This document shows, piece after piece, positions 22,406 through 31,542 of a stretch of DNA of 64,000 nt. Every line of letters starts with the position of its first letter. Position 1 is the stretch's first letter. Both the position numbers and the translations under genes were made by a program. The notes below the pieces were generated by a model. The model did no database searches and was not told the DNA's origin. It saw only the letters and a list, made by a program, of their open reading frames with translations. The DNA comes from Sabethes cyaneus (lineage: Eukaryota > Arthropoda > Insecta > Diptera > Culicidae). The stretch spans positions 81,188,409 through 81,252,408 of the forward strand of contig NC_071353.1 in assembly GCF_943734655.1 (NCBI RefSeq). The letters are read 5' to 3'.

Positions 22406-24170
22406 TTTCAAAAGTGTGTTTACTGGAGCGACTGGTAGTATCATAGAATTTCCTATTGATAACGAGAAGACGCCATACCAACTGTCCCAGGTTTGTGTGG
22501 AAAACGGTATTCGTGAACTCGATGTCAATAAATCCGCTGGTCCGGATATGCTAACAAATAGCATCCTTAAGCAATTTCGCCAAGAATTTGCGTGCCGCTC
22601 ACCAGTTTGTTCAATGTGTCGGCGCCAAATGGGACGTGGAAAATTATCGCGGAGTTGCTATACAATCAGCTGTTCCGAAACTTTTCGAGTCATTAGTTTA
22701 CAGCCATCTTTATGACAGGGTAGTCGGACGTACTTCTCCTGTGCAACACGGCTTCTTGAAGAAGAAATCAGTGGGTACAAATCTGTGTGAGTTCACTTTG
22801 ATGATTACGGACTGCATTTCAAAAGGCTTCCACGTGGATTGCGCCTATACCGATATGTCTAAAGCGTTTGATGCCATTAGTATAAATAGCATCTTGGAGG
22901 TAGTTGAAGAGTTTGGCGTTGGAGGTTCAGTGTACAGCTGGTTAGTGTCGTATTTGAAGCAGAGAATACAATTTGTTAAAATACGTGGCAACAAATCTTG
23001 CTCATTTACTGTAGACTCTGGAGTACCGCAAGGCAGTCACTTAGTACCGCTGTTGTTCGTGATTCTAATGAGCAAATTGCCTGATGATATCTCCCACTCA
23101 AGTATTCTAATTTACGCCGACGATGTAAAAATGTTTTTACCTATCAAGTCCATACACGATTGCTTGAAATTACAGCTCGATCTAGGACACTTTGGAATGT
23201 ACTGTGAAAACCGTGGATTACAAGTGAATACAGACAAGTGCTCAGTAATGACATTTAGCAGAAAAGTTAACCCCGTGATCTTCGACTACGCTTACCGGAA
23301 TAGAGTAGTACAGAAGTATGTTCGTACAGAATCTGTTCGCGACTTGGGTGTAACCCCAGTAAACCATTTGGTTTGTATATCTCGGTTGCAACTGAGATAT
23401 ATGAAATCATATCTGAACGAAAAAGTTCTATTTCACGCCATATAAGAACATATATGCACCAAACTGGAGGCGATATACGTGTGAAAACTTTGACAATTAT
23501 TTGTAATTCTATTTTGCGTAGTTTTTATAACACGCAACTAAATACTCCTGAATATATGATTAAGATATAATCAAATATTGCAATCGTCTATACTGCTTTA
23601 TAATTCACAGTCATTAATTGTATATGAAGGCACGCACGACTACAAAACAACTTATTGTTCACTTCGATTTAACATACTCTAATCATTATACAATTCCAAT
23701 GTGAAATTGACATGAAAACGATTTAATGTGAACTTTCTAATACGATTTTGTGTTATCTGGGATATTTGACCGCACACTCTCCTTCAATAGACACGTTGAT
23801 AACGTGACCAAAGAGAGCTTGAAGCTGTTCTCACTCGTTAGGAGGTTTGGCCGTGACCTCAATGATCCACACGCTATATTGGCAATCTATAAAGGCCTTG
23901 TTAGGAGCAAACTGGATTTCGCAAGTGTAATATGGCGCCCGCAGTACGTTACCCACATTCAGCGACTAGAAGGAATCCAAAAGAGATTTATTAGATTTGC
24001 TCTTAGAAATCTCGGATGGAACGGAGAACAGCTACTACCTTATCATGATCTTTGTTGTTTGGTCGACCTCGACTCGGTCCACACGAGGCATAAGATAGCC
24101 GATATCGTATTCTTCCTCGTAACATCCTTGCAGGGCGAACGATCAGTCAACCACTTTCCAGTCGATTAGT
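22406..24170 (+). pseudogene. Jockey A LINE reverse transcriptase and C-terminus
   Basis: This continues the frame broken at 15669. The N-terminal RT segment (FPIDNEKTPYQLSQV, LDVNKSAGPDMLTNS) is followed, after a frame change near 22600, by VENYRGVAIQSAVPKLFE, YTDMSKAFD, SGVPQGSHLVPLLF and the catalytic IYADDVKMF. The C-terminal domain resumes at 23763 (FDRTLSFNRHVDNV, then GLVRSKLDFASVIW) after a MITE insertion at 23353-23762. A stop lies at 24168. The 3' UTR probably runs to about 24456. Clade assignment rests on the SGVPQGS and YADD blocks and the C-terminal 'L-x-F-A-S-V-I-W' block. It is inactive. Confidence 0.85.
23353..23762. mobile_element. MITE interrupting Jockey A, TIR CCCAGTAAACC
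   Basis: CCCAGTAAACCATTTGG at the left corresponds to the inverse of TTTTGTGTTATCTGGG at the right. Removing it restores the reading D-L-G-V-I-F-D-R-T-L expected in the RT. Flanking bases fit a TA target. It is related in its termini to 40304-40602. Confidence 0.6.
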
Positions 24171-24469
24171 ACTAAACGGTAACCCAGTCTCGCTTCGACG
24201 AAGGAGAACTTTTGAACCACCGTTGCGGACCAGAAATTACTCACAGAATGAACCAACTATACGCTTCAGGAAATGATGGCCATCCACATGAGCCCAGATA
24301 CAATAAGAAGTAGGCTTAGATTATATTTTAAAGGACAATTATATTAATGTTTCTATTGTTTAGTTTTAATGTGTATTTTAAGAAAAGTGACTCATAAACG
24401 TATTTTTTATATTTTGTAAATAGGTTAAGATTGGGTAACGGGCACAATAGCCTATATTCAAATACAAAT

Positions 24470-24972
24470 TTTTATTTTTTTTTTTTGTATGGACTCATCA
24501 CTGCGACCAGTATCGTTAGATCTATTGTGATATCGCCCGGGTGTTTGTTGAATGACCTGCACTGCATTTCTTAGCTATAATCGCTATTGAGTGAGCGATA
24601 TGCTTATTGAATTTCATGCGTGCTTGTGTGTAATTGGGTTTTACCCTTCTTTCAATGCTTTCTCTACTTTACCCACCTTGTTCCACATGATAGCGCTGTC
24701 CCCAATTATAGCCATCCCTGGCACAGCACACCAGTGCATTTAACTATAAGGGTCTCATTTTGCACTGTCAATAGGCCTTATCGGGATAACATAGAATTCA
24801 GCATTAAGGAAGGGTAAATGAGGGGCCTGAGAATAAATCCATGCTAAAGTCACTTTGACATCGAATGGCCTGATTCTACTAAGATTCGAACCCACAACCA
24901 TTCACTTGCCAAACCAGACTCGGTAACCTTGCGGCTACAGAGCCCCTCAAATAAAGCCCTCAAATAAAGCCC
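24470..24972 (-). mobile_element. tRNA-derived SINE with 13-bp TSD
   Basis: The element is flanked by TTCAAATACAAAT at 24457-24469 and 24973-24985. On the minus strand the head (about 24955 downward) reads GGGGCTCTGTAGCCG, a possible A-box, followed by a B-box GGGTTCGAATCTT. A long body follows, and a poly(A) tail (the T-run at 24472-24487 on plus) ends it. The near-head segment 'ggctttatttga' is duplicated. The 13-bp duplication and A tail indicate LINE-mediated insertion, here into the 3' tail of Jockey A. It resembles Feilai-type mosquito SINEs. Confidence 0.85.
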
Positions 24973-24989
24973 TTCAAATACAAATACAA

Positions 24990-25375
24990 CAGTAACTATT
25001 ATCAAAACTCGAGGCTCGAAAAATTGGGGGCAAAGAAAATTGAATAATTGATAGCAACACAGAACACAACCGTACTAGTCACACAATCAACGTAAACAAC
25101 GTTATGAGGAAATTCGTGTTTCATTTGTATGGGAAGGATCTCAAACCACCATAGAATAAAATCCTGTCTCCAAACACCCTCAAACGCCAAATTTGGTTCC
25201 ATTTGCTTGATTAGTTCTTGAGTTACGCTTCCAGAGGGGAGAGAGGTCTCAAACTGTCATAAGAACCTTTCCTAACCCCAAAAACTCCTACCTAAAAATT
25301 TTCACGCCGATCGGTTCAGTAGCTTCCAAACCTTGACGCACAAAAATTCTTTTTTTATATATATAGATATGTATT
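24990..25375 (-). repeat. Minisatellite-family fragment (same family as 41 kb and 63 kb)
   Basis: Contains 'ccaaatttggttccatttgc' and 'ttgattagttcttgagtta', then 'ttcacgccgatcggttcag', which match the unit sequence at 41040-41900 in the same orientation and 62950-64000 in the opposite one. It ends in 'tttttatatatatagatatg', equivalent to the tail end at 41940. Confidence 0.8.
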
Positions 25376-25384
25376 TATATAGTA

Positions 25385-26060
25385 GAAAGGCAAAATATAA
25401 AATACGGTACCATGAAATAGTTCAGGGGTTTATCAGAAATAAAAAATTCCAAAACAATTTGAAAGTATATTAAACTATATCGTGTTTGAATCATCCTCTT
25501 ATTTAATTCGCATGCATGACAACATGGCGGACATTCGAATATAAAAGTATGTGTATTCGCTCAATAAATTACCTTTCATTTCTTCTAAAATATACAAAAA
25601 TTGCAATATCGGAAAAAGGATGGGTCAAAAAATAGATAACTTTATAAGCTTTAAGACTAAAAATAAGTAAGTGAATCGCCGTTGTTGAGAAGCGTCGTTG
25701 AGCCATTCTTGAGCCAAACACAAATAGCGGTAGAAATGGCTGTAACTTTGTCAATTTTTAGGGTTTATCAAAACGGCTAAATAGTTTCTATACTCCTTCG
25801 CGGGAACCATTTGTAAACTATCCTACGGAAACCTCAACAGGCAATTCAGCAAGGTGTTGTAAACGTTTTATAGATGATTTAGGGCGAGACGACCGCATGC
25901 CGCGTAATAGTTTTCCAAATGGTATTTTCCGCAAAAATGTTGCGGAATGATGCTTACCACAAAAATGGTTAGTTTTGGAGTTGGAAAATGGTTTTCTGCG
26001 AAACAATATATTTTGCGTTATGGTCAGCCGCGAATTGATTTTCCGCGAAATGGTATTCGG
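25385..26060. repeat. Fragments of two dispersed repeat families
   Basis: 25410-25790 matches 37030-37330 (shared 'aaaaattccaaaac', 'atggcggacatt' and 'aggatgggtcaaa'). 25795-26060 is a run of degenerate short motifs such as 'cgcgaaatggtattc' and 'gcgttatggtca' that recurs at about 62550-62710. No gene is supported. Confidence 0.7.
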
Positions 26061-26078
26061 TGAAATGTTACACTAAGG

Positions 26079-26256
26079 TCTTTTTCACACGGTTTGTTTT
26101 ATCCGATTACTCAAGACCGGTGCAACCAAGGGACCTTTTACAAACTACGTGCCGAATATCGGACCACTCAGAAATGCATAGAGTTATAAATGAATGGTTC
26201 TCAAGTTGCTTCTTTCTTAATAATCGAAAAAACAAACCGTTTTAAAAAAGGACTTG
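26079..26256. repeat. Short element with imperfect inverted ends
   Basis: 'cggtttgttttatccgatta' at about 26091 pairs with 'taatcgaaaaaacaaaccg' at 26220-26238, flanked by 'ctttttcac' and 'aaaaaggac'. It looks like a MITE of about 180 bp without coding content. Confidence 0.5.
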
Positions 26257-26399
26257 AGTATATACAATCGTAATTATACAGAAAATCTCGGCTAATGAAA
26301 ATTAATGAGTGTACTAAACTCTAAAAAATCGACACAACACATCCACGTGAAAAATCATGTCATTTTCTGTACAGCAGCTTATTTGAACTTTATGTAATA

Positions 26400-26880
26400 G
26401 TCCATATCCAACACCGGACAGAGCATTTCCCACCAATTTAAGCCGTTCTGCTTCCGCGACCAAAATTTGGGTTTTCTAGCTTATTTAATATTCTATTATA
26501 GCAGCTTATTGTCAATTGCAAGTAAAATTGTACCATCCAAAGTGCGATATCGCTCATAAAAGTGCTATTTTGCATTAAATCGTTTCGGTATCTTCGGCGC
26601 ACTTTTTCGTTATCTTCCAAGCAATAAGTGCGCCGAAGAAACCGAAACGATTTAAGCTAAAATAGCACTTTTATGAGCGATTGCACACTTATTGATTGGA
26701 CAATTTTCCTTGCAATTGACAATAATAGATCGATGTTTCGAATCCAACACGGTCGGCGTAATTTACACTCCACACCAAACAATAACCGGCTGCTGCCGAG
26801 TTTTACCACCTTTGCCGTGTCCAGAAAGGGAGATAAAATCGTAACTCTCATTATTATTTGTAACTCAAACAACGCGAAAA
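26400..26880 (-). pseudogene. Histone H2A pseudogene, copy a
   Basis: On the minus strand the 5' part reads SGHGKGGK, the H2A amino terminus (SGRGKGGK), near 26820. It is followed by a short relic, then a 218-bp palindromic insertion (26507-26724), then a remnant of the distal part (26400-26460) corresponding to 'ggttaccggacagagcattttcc' in the better copies. Most of the H2A fold is missing. Homology to copies b and c supports the assignment. Confidence 0.65.
26507..26724. repeat. Palindromic MITE inside the H2A pseudogene
   Basis: TATTGTCAATTGCAAG at the left is the inverse of CTTGCAATTGACAATA at the right. The arms (including 'tcataaaagtgctatttt' and 'aatcgtttcgg') pair almost throughout, giving a hairpin of about 218 bp. 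Removing it restores 'atagcag...ataatagatcgatg', as in copies b and c. Confidence 0.85.
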
Positions 26881-26928
26881 TGATGCCGTTCGCAAAATCA
26901 ATTCAACTGCTTCATATACTTATTCAGT

Positions 26929-26944
26929 AGTTCTTAAAAGAACT
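26929..26944 (-). terminator. Histone-type 3' stem-loop (H1 copy a)
   Basis: The minus strand reads AGTTCTTTTAAGAACT, a perfect 6-bp stem with a TTTA loop, the shape of the replication-dependent histone mRNA 3' end. Confidence 0.75.
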
Positions 26945-27400
26945 GATTGTTTTTTACCAGCTGTTAGTAATACGAATCGAAGAAATTTACTGCTTGGCAG
27001 CAGCTTTTTTCGGACCGCATTCTCCGTTAGAACTTGTTTTGGCTTTGGAGTTTTCGATGCCTTTGCTATGGTCTTCATTGACTTAGTAATCTTGCTTCTC
27101 GCTAGCAAGTTTGGAAGGCGAACGAACCGGAAGCGCCAGTTCTTTGTTTGGACCAGCTTTCTCTTGTTGAAAACTAACTTCAAAGCCTTTTTCACGAATG
27201 TGTCCAACTTTGAAACGTCACAATTGTAGCTGGCGGCGATATACTTCTAGACGGCTTGCAACGAAGATCCGTTGACTCTTCGGTTTATTGGCGTCTCGCT
27301 TAGTGAATTTGGATGTCTTCGTTGTCTTATTCCGGGGAAGTAGCAACAGCTGAAGCTCAACGATTTTCGAGCGGATTCTATAGAGCGTAAATTAAATACA
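26929..27400 (-). pseudogene. Linker histone H1 pseudogene, copy a
   Basis: The minus strand carries fragments of the H1 globular domain in shifting frames: SLQAV-like and YIAA-like blocks near 27240, 'CDVSKLDTFVKKALK' near 27200 and 'LVQTK' with TGASGSF in the +1 frame near 27130. A lysine/alanine-rich tail follows, ending GPKKAAAKQ-stop at about 26986. About 45 nt further lies a histone-type 3' stem-loop (26929-26944). At least two frameshifts and premature stops make it a pseudogene. In a living gene this protein would bind linker DNA at the nucleosome. Confidence 0.78.
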
Positions 27401-27689
27401 ATCAAACTTTGATCCCTTTGATTCAAAGGGAATTTAATCCATAGCTCTTCTCCTACATATTTCTGTCATCCGTGTTAGGGAAGCATTGGCGTGGGAAGGC
27501 AAAAATTTTTAGCAAAAATTTTTAGCAAAAATAAAATTAAAGCAACGTCATGAGTTAGAAGACCGCGAGTCACCACATATTTAACGTTTTATAGATCAAA
27601 TCAGAAGAAATTCTTCATGATTTAAAGAATCAGCGACATTTGGAAATTTAATTAAAGAAATTTAGTATACAGAAAATTTTCATCTCTTC
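27401..27689. other. AT-rich spacer between histone relics
   Basis: Contains 'atttttagcaaaa' twice in tandem (about 27507-27532) and otherwise nothing recognisable. Confidence 0.4.
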
Positions 27690-28025
27690 ATAAACAAATT
27701 TGTTCGTCCTAAAAAGGACGGGTTGTGGTTGAAAATCCGGCCAGCAGAATGGCTTGAATGTTTGAAACAACACCTCCCAGGGCAATGGTGACAATGGTTA
27801 CCGGACAGAGCATTTTCCATTGATTCAAGCTCTTCCGCTCCCGCAACCAAATATTCTAATATAGCAGATAATAGATCGATGCTCCGGTACCAACGCGTTC
27901 GGCGCACTCTACACCAAACAATAAGTTAATAAGAGTTTTACCACCTTTGTCGCGTCCGGACAGGGAGATAAAATCGTAACTCTCACTCACTAAATCGTAA
28001 CCCAAACAACGCGAAAATGATGCCG
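27690..28025 (-). pseudogene. Histone H2A pseudogene, copy b
   Basis: The minus strand reads SLSGRDKGGKT (the H2A N-terminus SGRGKGGK) near 27970. A deletion of roughly 35 codons follows, then AERVGTGAS (H2A: AERVGAGAP), then EYLVAG-like, then a second deletion joining to LSGNHC and a C-terminal block corresponding to GGV-x-x-NIQA-x-LL. A stem-loop at 27705-27720 lies about 20 nt beyond. Length is well under half of normal H2A. The neighbouring relics of H1 and H2B support origin from a histone repeat unit. Confidence 0.8.
27705..27720 (-). terminator. Histone-type 3' stem-loop (H2A copy b)
   Basis: The minus strand reads CGTCCTTTTTAGGACG, a 6-bp stem with a TTTT loop, just downstream of the H2A relic. 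Confidence 0.75.
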
Positions 28026-28059
28026 TTCGCAAAATCAATTCAACTGCTTCATATACTTA

Positions 28060-28295
28060 TTCAGTAGTTCTTAAAAGAACTGATTGTTTTCTACCAGCTG
28101 TTAATAATACGAATCGAAGAAATTTACTGCTTGGCAGCAGCTTTCTTCGGACCAGATTCTCCGTTAGAACTTCTTTTGGCTTTAGAGTTTTCGATGCCTT
28201 TGCTATGGTCTTCATTGACTTAGTAATCTTGCTTCTCGCTAGCAAGTTTGGTAGGCGAACGAACCGGAAGCGCCAGTTCTTTGCTTGGACCAGAA
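28060..28295 (-). pseudogene. Histone H1 pseudogene, copy b (3' part)
   Basis: Near-identical to the 3' half of copy a: the globular end (GASGSF in one frame), a lysine/alanine tail and a stem-loop at 28066-28081. The 5' part is replaced by a junction at about 28292 with the 3' end of H2A copy c, which indicates an unequal recombination or duplication breakpoint. Confidence 0.75.
28066..28081 (-). terminator. Histone-type 3' stem-loop (H1 copy b)
   Basis: Same AGTTCTTTTAAGAACT hairpin as in copy a, on the minus strand. Confidence 0.75.
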
Positions 28296-28299
28296 AATT

Positions 28300-28735
28300 T
28301 TCATCTCTTCATAAACAAATTCGTTCGTCCTAAAAAGGACGGGTTGTGGTAAATTATGTGGTTGAAAATCCGGCCAGCAGAATGGCTTGAATGTTTGAAA
28401 CAACACCTCCCAGGTGACAATGGTTACCGGACAGAGCATTTTCCATTGATTCAAGCTCTTCCGCTCCCCGCAACTATTTGGTTCTAATATAGCTGATAAT
28501 AGATCGATGCTCCGGCAACCAACGCGTTCGGCGCACTCTACACCAAACAATGATCCGCTGCTGCTGCTGCTGCTGCCGCTGCTGCCGCTGCGCTGCGTTT
28601 TACTAGTTTGTCCTTGCCGAGTCCAGTGAGGGAGATACAATCGCAACTCTCTGCTGTCTGTTCGGCACCGTACCGATGCCAATGCGAAAATGATGCCGTT
28701 CGCCGGCTTACTTCTGATTATATACCAGAGCAAAC
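28300..28735 (-). pseudogene. Histone H2A pseudogene, copy c
   Basis: Minus strand. The N-terminal block near 28610 is degraded, followed by a CTG/CCG-rich insertion (28559-28600), then ECAERVG (H2A AERVG) near 28535, LSAIL, a gap, and the C-terminal LSG...NIQAILL block (frame mixed) near 28400. The stem-loop is at 28326-28341. Upstream, a 'tatataat' on the minus strand at about 28715-28722 could be the old TATA box. This copy is head-to-head with H2B copy a, the arrangement of H2A-H2B pairs in animals. Confidence 0.78.
28326..28341 (-). terminator. Histone-type 3' stem-loop (H2A copy c)
   Basis: Minus-strand CGTCCTTTTTAGGACG hairpin, identical to copy b. Confidence 0.75.
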
Positions 28736-28911
28736 GGCAGCAAGTTGTAACAAAGGCGGATCAACGTAGGGTAGAGAATCATAGACACGAAAGAAAGGCG
28801 GTACAACGTACAACGAAACCGTACATTGTTTGAACAAAACCGGTGTCCGGTGGTTCCTTAATGAAGAGCTACCAGTTTCTGCAGAGCAACCTAATATGAA
28901 GCATCGTCTTC

Positions 28912-29190
28912 ATGCCACCGAAAACCAGTGGAAAGGCCGCAAAGCGCGATAGGAAAAAGAAGAAGAAGCCACGCCACTAGGAGAGCAACGCTATTTTCTT
29001 TCATTTAATGCCGACAGGGATGGCACGGCAACGGGCATGGCAGACGTGCACTCACAGTTGTGTGTGGTTGTGCCGGGTGAGTTTGCCAAGCGCGCCGTCT
29101 CGGAAGGTACCAAAGTATAGCGGCCTATAGTAAATGTGTCTTGTCAGGCTTCTGTAACTATACAATTAGCCCTTTTTAGGGCCTAATATA
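28912..29190 (+). pseudogene. Histone H2B pseudogene, copy a
   Basis: The ATG at 28912 opens MPPKTSGKAAKRDRKKKKK, the H2B N-terminal tail, then a stop. The segment after it reads E-S-N-A-I-F-F (H2B ESYAIYIY). A deletion of most of the histone fold follows, and the C-terminus resumes as VPGEFAKRAVSEGTKV-stop (H2B: PGELAKHAVSEGTKA), ending at 29120. A histone-type stem-loop lies at 29168-29183. The order and strand, opposite the H2A copy c, fit a divergent H2A-H2B pair. Confidence 0.85.
29168..29183 (+). terminator. Histone-type 3' stem-loop (H2B copy a)
   Basis: The plus strand reads AGCCCTTTTTAGGGCC: a 5-bp stem plus one mismatch at the base and a TTTT loop, close to the consensus GGCCCTTTTCAGGGCC. 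Confidence 0.8.
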
Positions 29191-29764
29191 TAAATGAAGA
29201 TGCAATTCGATTTTCTCACTAAACGCTTTGCCTCGAATTACGAAGTGGCGCAGTTTTCTTTTCAAAGAATTTTGCCAGGTAATGTGGCTTTTCCGTTTCA
29301 TGCTTTCCAGAAAGAATCACGAAATGGCATAATTTTGCATATGTAGGTAGGTATATGATCAGTTGTATTCAGTAAGTATGTTATAGTACAGGACAATTAT
29401 TCAATAACTTTTTCTGCTCATTAACGAGCGCTTTTATTGAAACTGTTGGAAATTGGTGTGGAACTTTTATAATTTGGCTAAACTATAATGGTCTTTTCGA
29501 CTCCATAATGGATCTGTTGTGGGAAAGTTGCTGGACAGAAGGCAACTTATTAAAACAAAATGAACAAAATGAAACTGTGAATGCTTGCATCTGTTTGTTC
29601 ATTTGTTACAATAACCTGATGCTTTTAACATGAGTTCGCAATATTTGTCGTAATGCCGTTTAAACATCCAATTACTGTACGTGTTAGAGCTTGGATAAAT
29701 AAACTGCCAACTTGTCATGTGCATTTTTAAATGAGGAATATCATTCATGAGAAAAATCAATTCA
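29191..29764. other. Spacer between histone relics
   Basis: The first 100 bp (29210-29290) repeat at 30415-30490, so the spacer was duplicated with the H2B unit. The remainder is AT-rich with no recognisable gene. The stretch 29655-29760 also corresponds to 30490-30600. Confidence 0.5.
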
Positions 29765-29915
29765 ACTGCTTCATATACTTATTCAGTAGTTCTTAAAAGA
29801 ACTGATTGTTTTCTACCAGATATTAATAATACAAATCGAAGAAATTTACTGCTTGGCAGCAGCTTTTTTCGGACCGCATTCTCCTTGGAACGACTTTTTT
29901 GGCTTTGGATCGTTA
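29765..29915 (-). pseudogene. Histone H1 pseudogene, copy c (3' end only)
   Basis: The minus strand retains only the last codons of the basic tail and the 3' stem-loop (29788-29803), matching copies a, b and d. At about 29915 it joins sequence equivalent to the H2A-H2B promoter interval (29916-30050 matches 28665-28770), which marks another recombination junction. Confidence 0.68.
29788..29803 (-). terminator. Histone-type 3' stem-loop (H1 copy c)
   Basis: Minus-strand AGTTCTTTTAAGAACT hairpin as in the other H1 copies. Confidence 0.72.
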
Positions 29916-30111
29916 TTCTCGGTACCGATGCCCATGCGAAAATGATGTGGTTCCTCGGATTACCGTTGGTTATATATCAGAGCAAACGGCAGCAATTTGT
30001 AACAAAGGCTGATCCACGTAGAAAAGGGAATGGCAGAGAAGAAAATAAGGCGTGACTTTGTACGTTGTTTGAAGCTTCCAGTTTCTGTAGATCAAGCATC
30101 GTCTTCATGTC

Positions 30112-30390
30112 ATGGCACCGACAACCAGTGGAAAGGCCGCAAAAAGCGATAGGAAGAAGAAGAAGCCACGCCGCTAGGAGAGCTACGCTATTTTCTTTCG
30201 TTTGTTGACTACGGCTCAGTCAAGCATAATATCAAGTTATAGTGAGTGTGGCTGGCTGCCGGGTGAGTTTGCCATGCGCGCGCCGTCTCGGAACGTACCG
30301 AAACAGTCACCAAAGTACAAATACTCATAGTAAATGTATCTGGTCAGGTTTCTGTAACTATCCAACAATTAGCCCTTTTTAGGGCCAAAT
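30112..30390 (+). pseudogene. Histone H2B pseudogene, copy b
   Basis: ATG at 30112, then APTTSGKAAK, a lysine-rich tail, a stop, then ESYAIFF (H2B ESYAIYIY). After a large internal deletion the C-terminus reads LPGEFAMRA and, in a shifted frame, TETVTK (H2B TKAVTKYTSSK). It shares the early stop and internal deletion with copy a, so the two derive from an already broken unit. The stem-loop is at 30371-30386. Upstream a 'tatatat' at 29971-29977 could be the old promoter. Confidence 0.82.
30371..30386 (+). terminator. Histone-type 3' stem-loop (H2B copy b)
   Basis: Plus-strand AGCCCTTTTTAGGGCC, identical to H2B copy a. Confidence 0.8.
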
Positions 30391-30599
30391 ATATACATGA
30401 AGATGCAATTCGATTTTCTCACTAAACGCTTCGTCTCGAATTACGAAGTGGCGCAGTTTGCTTTTCAGAGGATTTTGCCATGTAATATAGTTTAAACATT
30501 ACTGGCGGGCTCGTACGTTCATACTTGATAAACTTCCAATTTGTCATGTTCATTTTAAATTGAGGAAAAATGTGAGAAAAATCAATTTAACTGCTTCGT

Positions 30600-31245
30600 A
30601 CACTTATTCAGTAGTTCTTAAAAGAACTGATTGTTTTCTACCAGATACTAGTAATGCAAATCAAGGAAATTTACATCTGGGCAGCAGCTTTTTTCGTGCC
30701 ACCTTCTCCGCTGGAACGACTTCTTTTGGCGGCTTTCGGTGCCTTTGCTGTGGATTCCATTGGCTTAGTAGATTTTTGTTCGGGGGCAGCCGCATATTTA
30801 CTCCAGTAGTACAGCTTTAATCGGAGCCGCCTTTACAGCAGTTAGCAAATTTAATTTGTTATCGTCCGTTTTATCAACCTTGAACGAATCGGAAGCGCCT
30901 GCTCTCTTTGTTTGGACCAGCTTTTCGACCTTTTCGACAGCTACCTAATTTCAAAACCATTTTCACGAATGTGACCAAGCTTGAAACGTCACAATTGTGG
31001 CTGGCGGCGATTTACTTGAAGACGGCTTGCAGCGAAGATCCGTTGATTATTCAGGGCATTGATAGCAGCGAAAACCATATCGTTCGCTGGCGGACGAGTC
31101 GATGGCTTCTTCGGTTTGTTGGCGTCTCGCTCAGTGAATTTGGATGTCTTCGATGCCTTATTCCGGAGAAGCAGCAAGCAGCAACAGCTAAAGCCTAACA
31201 ATTTTCGAACGGATTCTATTACAAGGCGTAAACTAAATACAATCA
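30600..31245 (-). pseudogene. Linker histone H1 pseudogene, copy d (longest)
   Basis: The minus strand starts with a basic N-terminal region and then the best H1 globular segment in the window: KPKKPSTRPPANDMVFAAI (H1: ...PP-x-x-x-M-V-x-x-A-I), ALNNQRI near 31040 and blocks equivalent to YIAASHNCDVSSLVTF near 30980 in other frames. A degraded tail and the stem-loop (30613-30628) follow. Frameshifts occur at least twice in the globular domain. Confidence 0.8.
30613..30628 (-). terminator. Histone-type 3' stem-loop (H1 copy d)
   Basis: Minus-strand AGTTCTTTTAAGAACT hairpin. Confidence 0.75.
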
Positions 31246-31542
31246 AAGGAAGCTTAAACCATAGCTCATCTCGTATATATTTCTGTCATCTGTGCTTGGG
31301 AAGCATTGACGTGGGGAGGGAAAAAAATGAAAATATTGAATTAATGAATGTTCGTCTAATATTTTCTTAATTATTACATGTCTGTTGAGGGATGACTGAG
31401 TTATAAGCGTGTAAACCATAACCACTTTTCGTTACATGTTCCCTTTTCGTTTTTCTGAAGTGCACCCCAATATAGAAATCAAAGAAGTAGTCCTACTTCA
31501 AAACACATAAATGACACAAATATTTCTATCAGTCTTTCAGAT
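31246..31542. other. Spacer, nothing recognised
   Basis: AT-rich. 'agaagtagtcctacttc'-like sequence near 31485 resembles the end of the TGACGTAGGACTACG repeat family. No gene is supported. Confidence 0.4.

Noticed and set aside
28239..28733. 164-codon minus-strand ORF as a novel gene
   Set aside because: It is a chance fusion of H2A and H1 pseudogene pieces in a frame that matches neither histone for most of its length.
29747..30055. 102-codon plus-strand ORF
   Set aside because: It is antisense to the 3' end of an H1 relic and continues into a duplicated histone promoter interval. The same text in other copies is not open.
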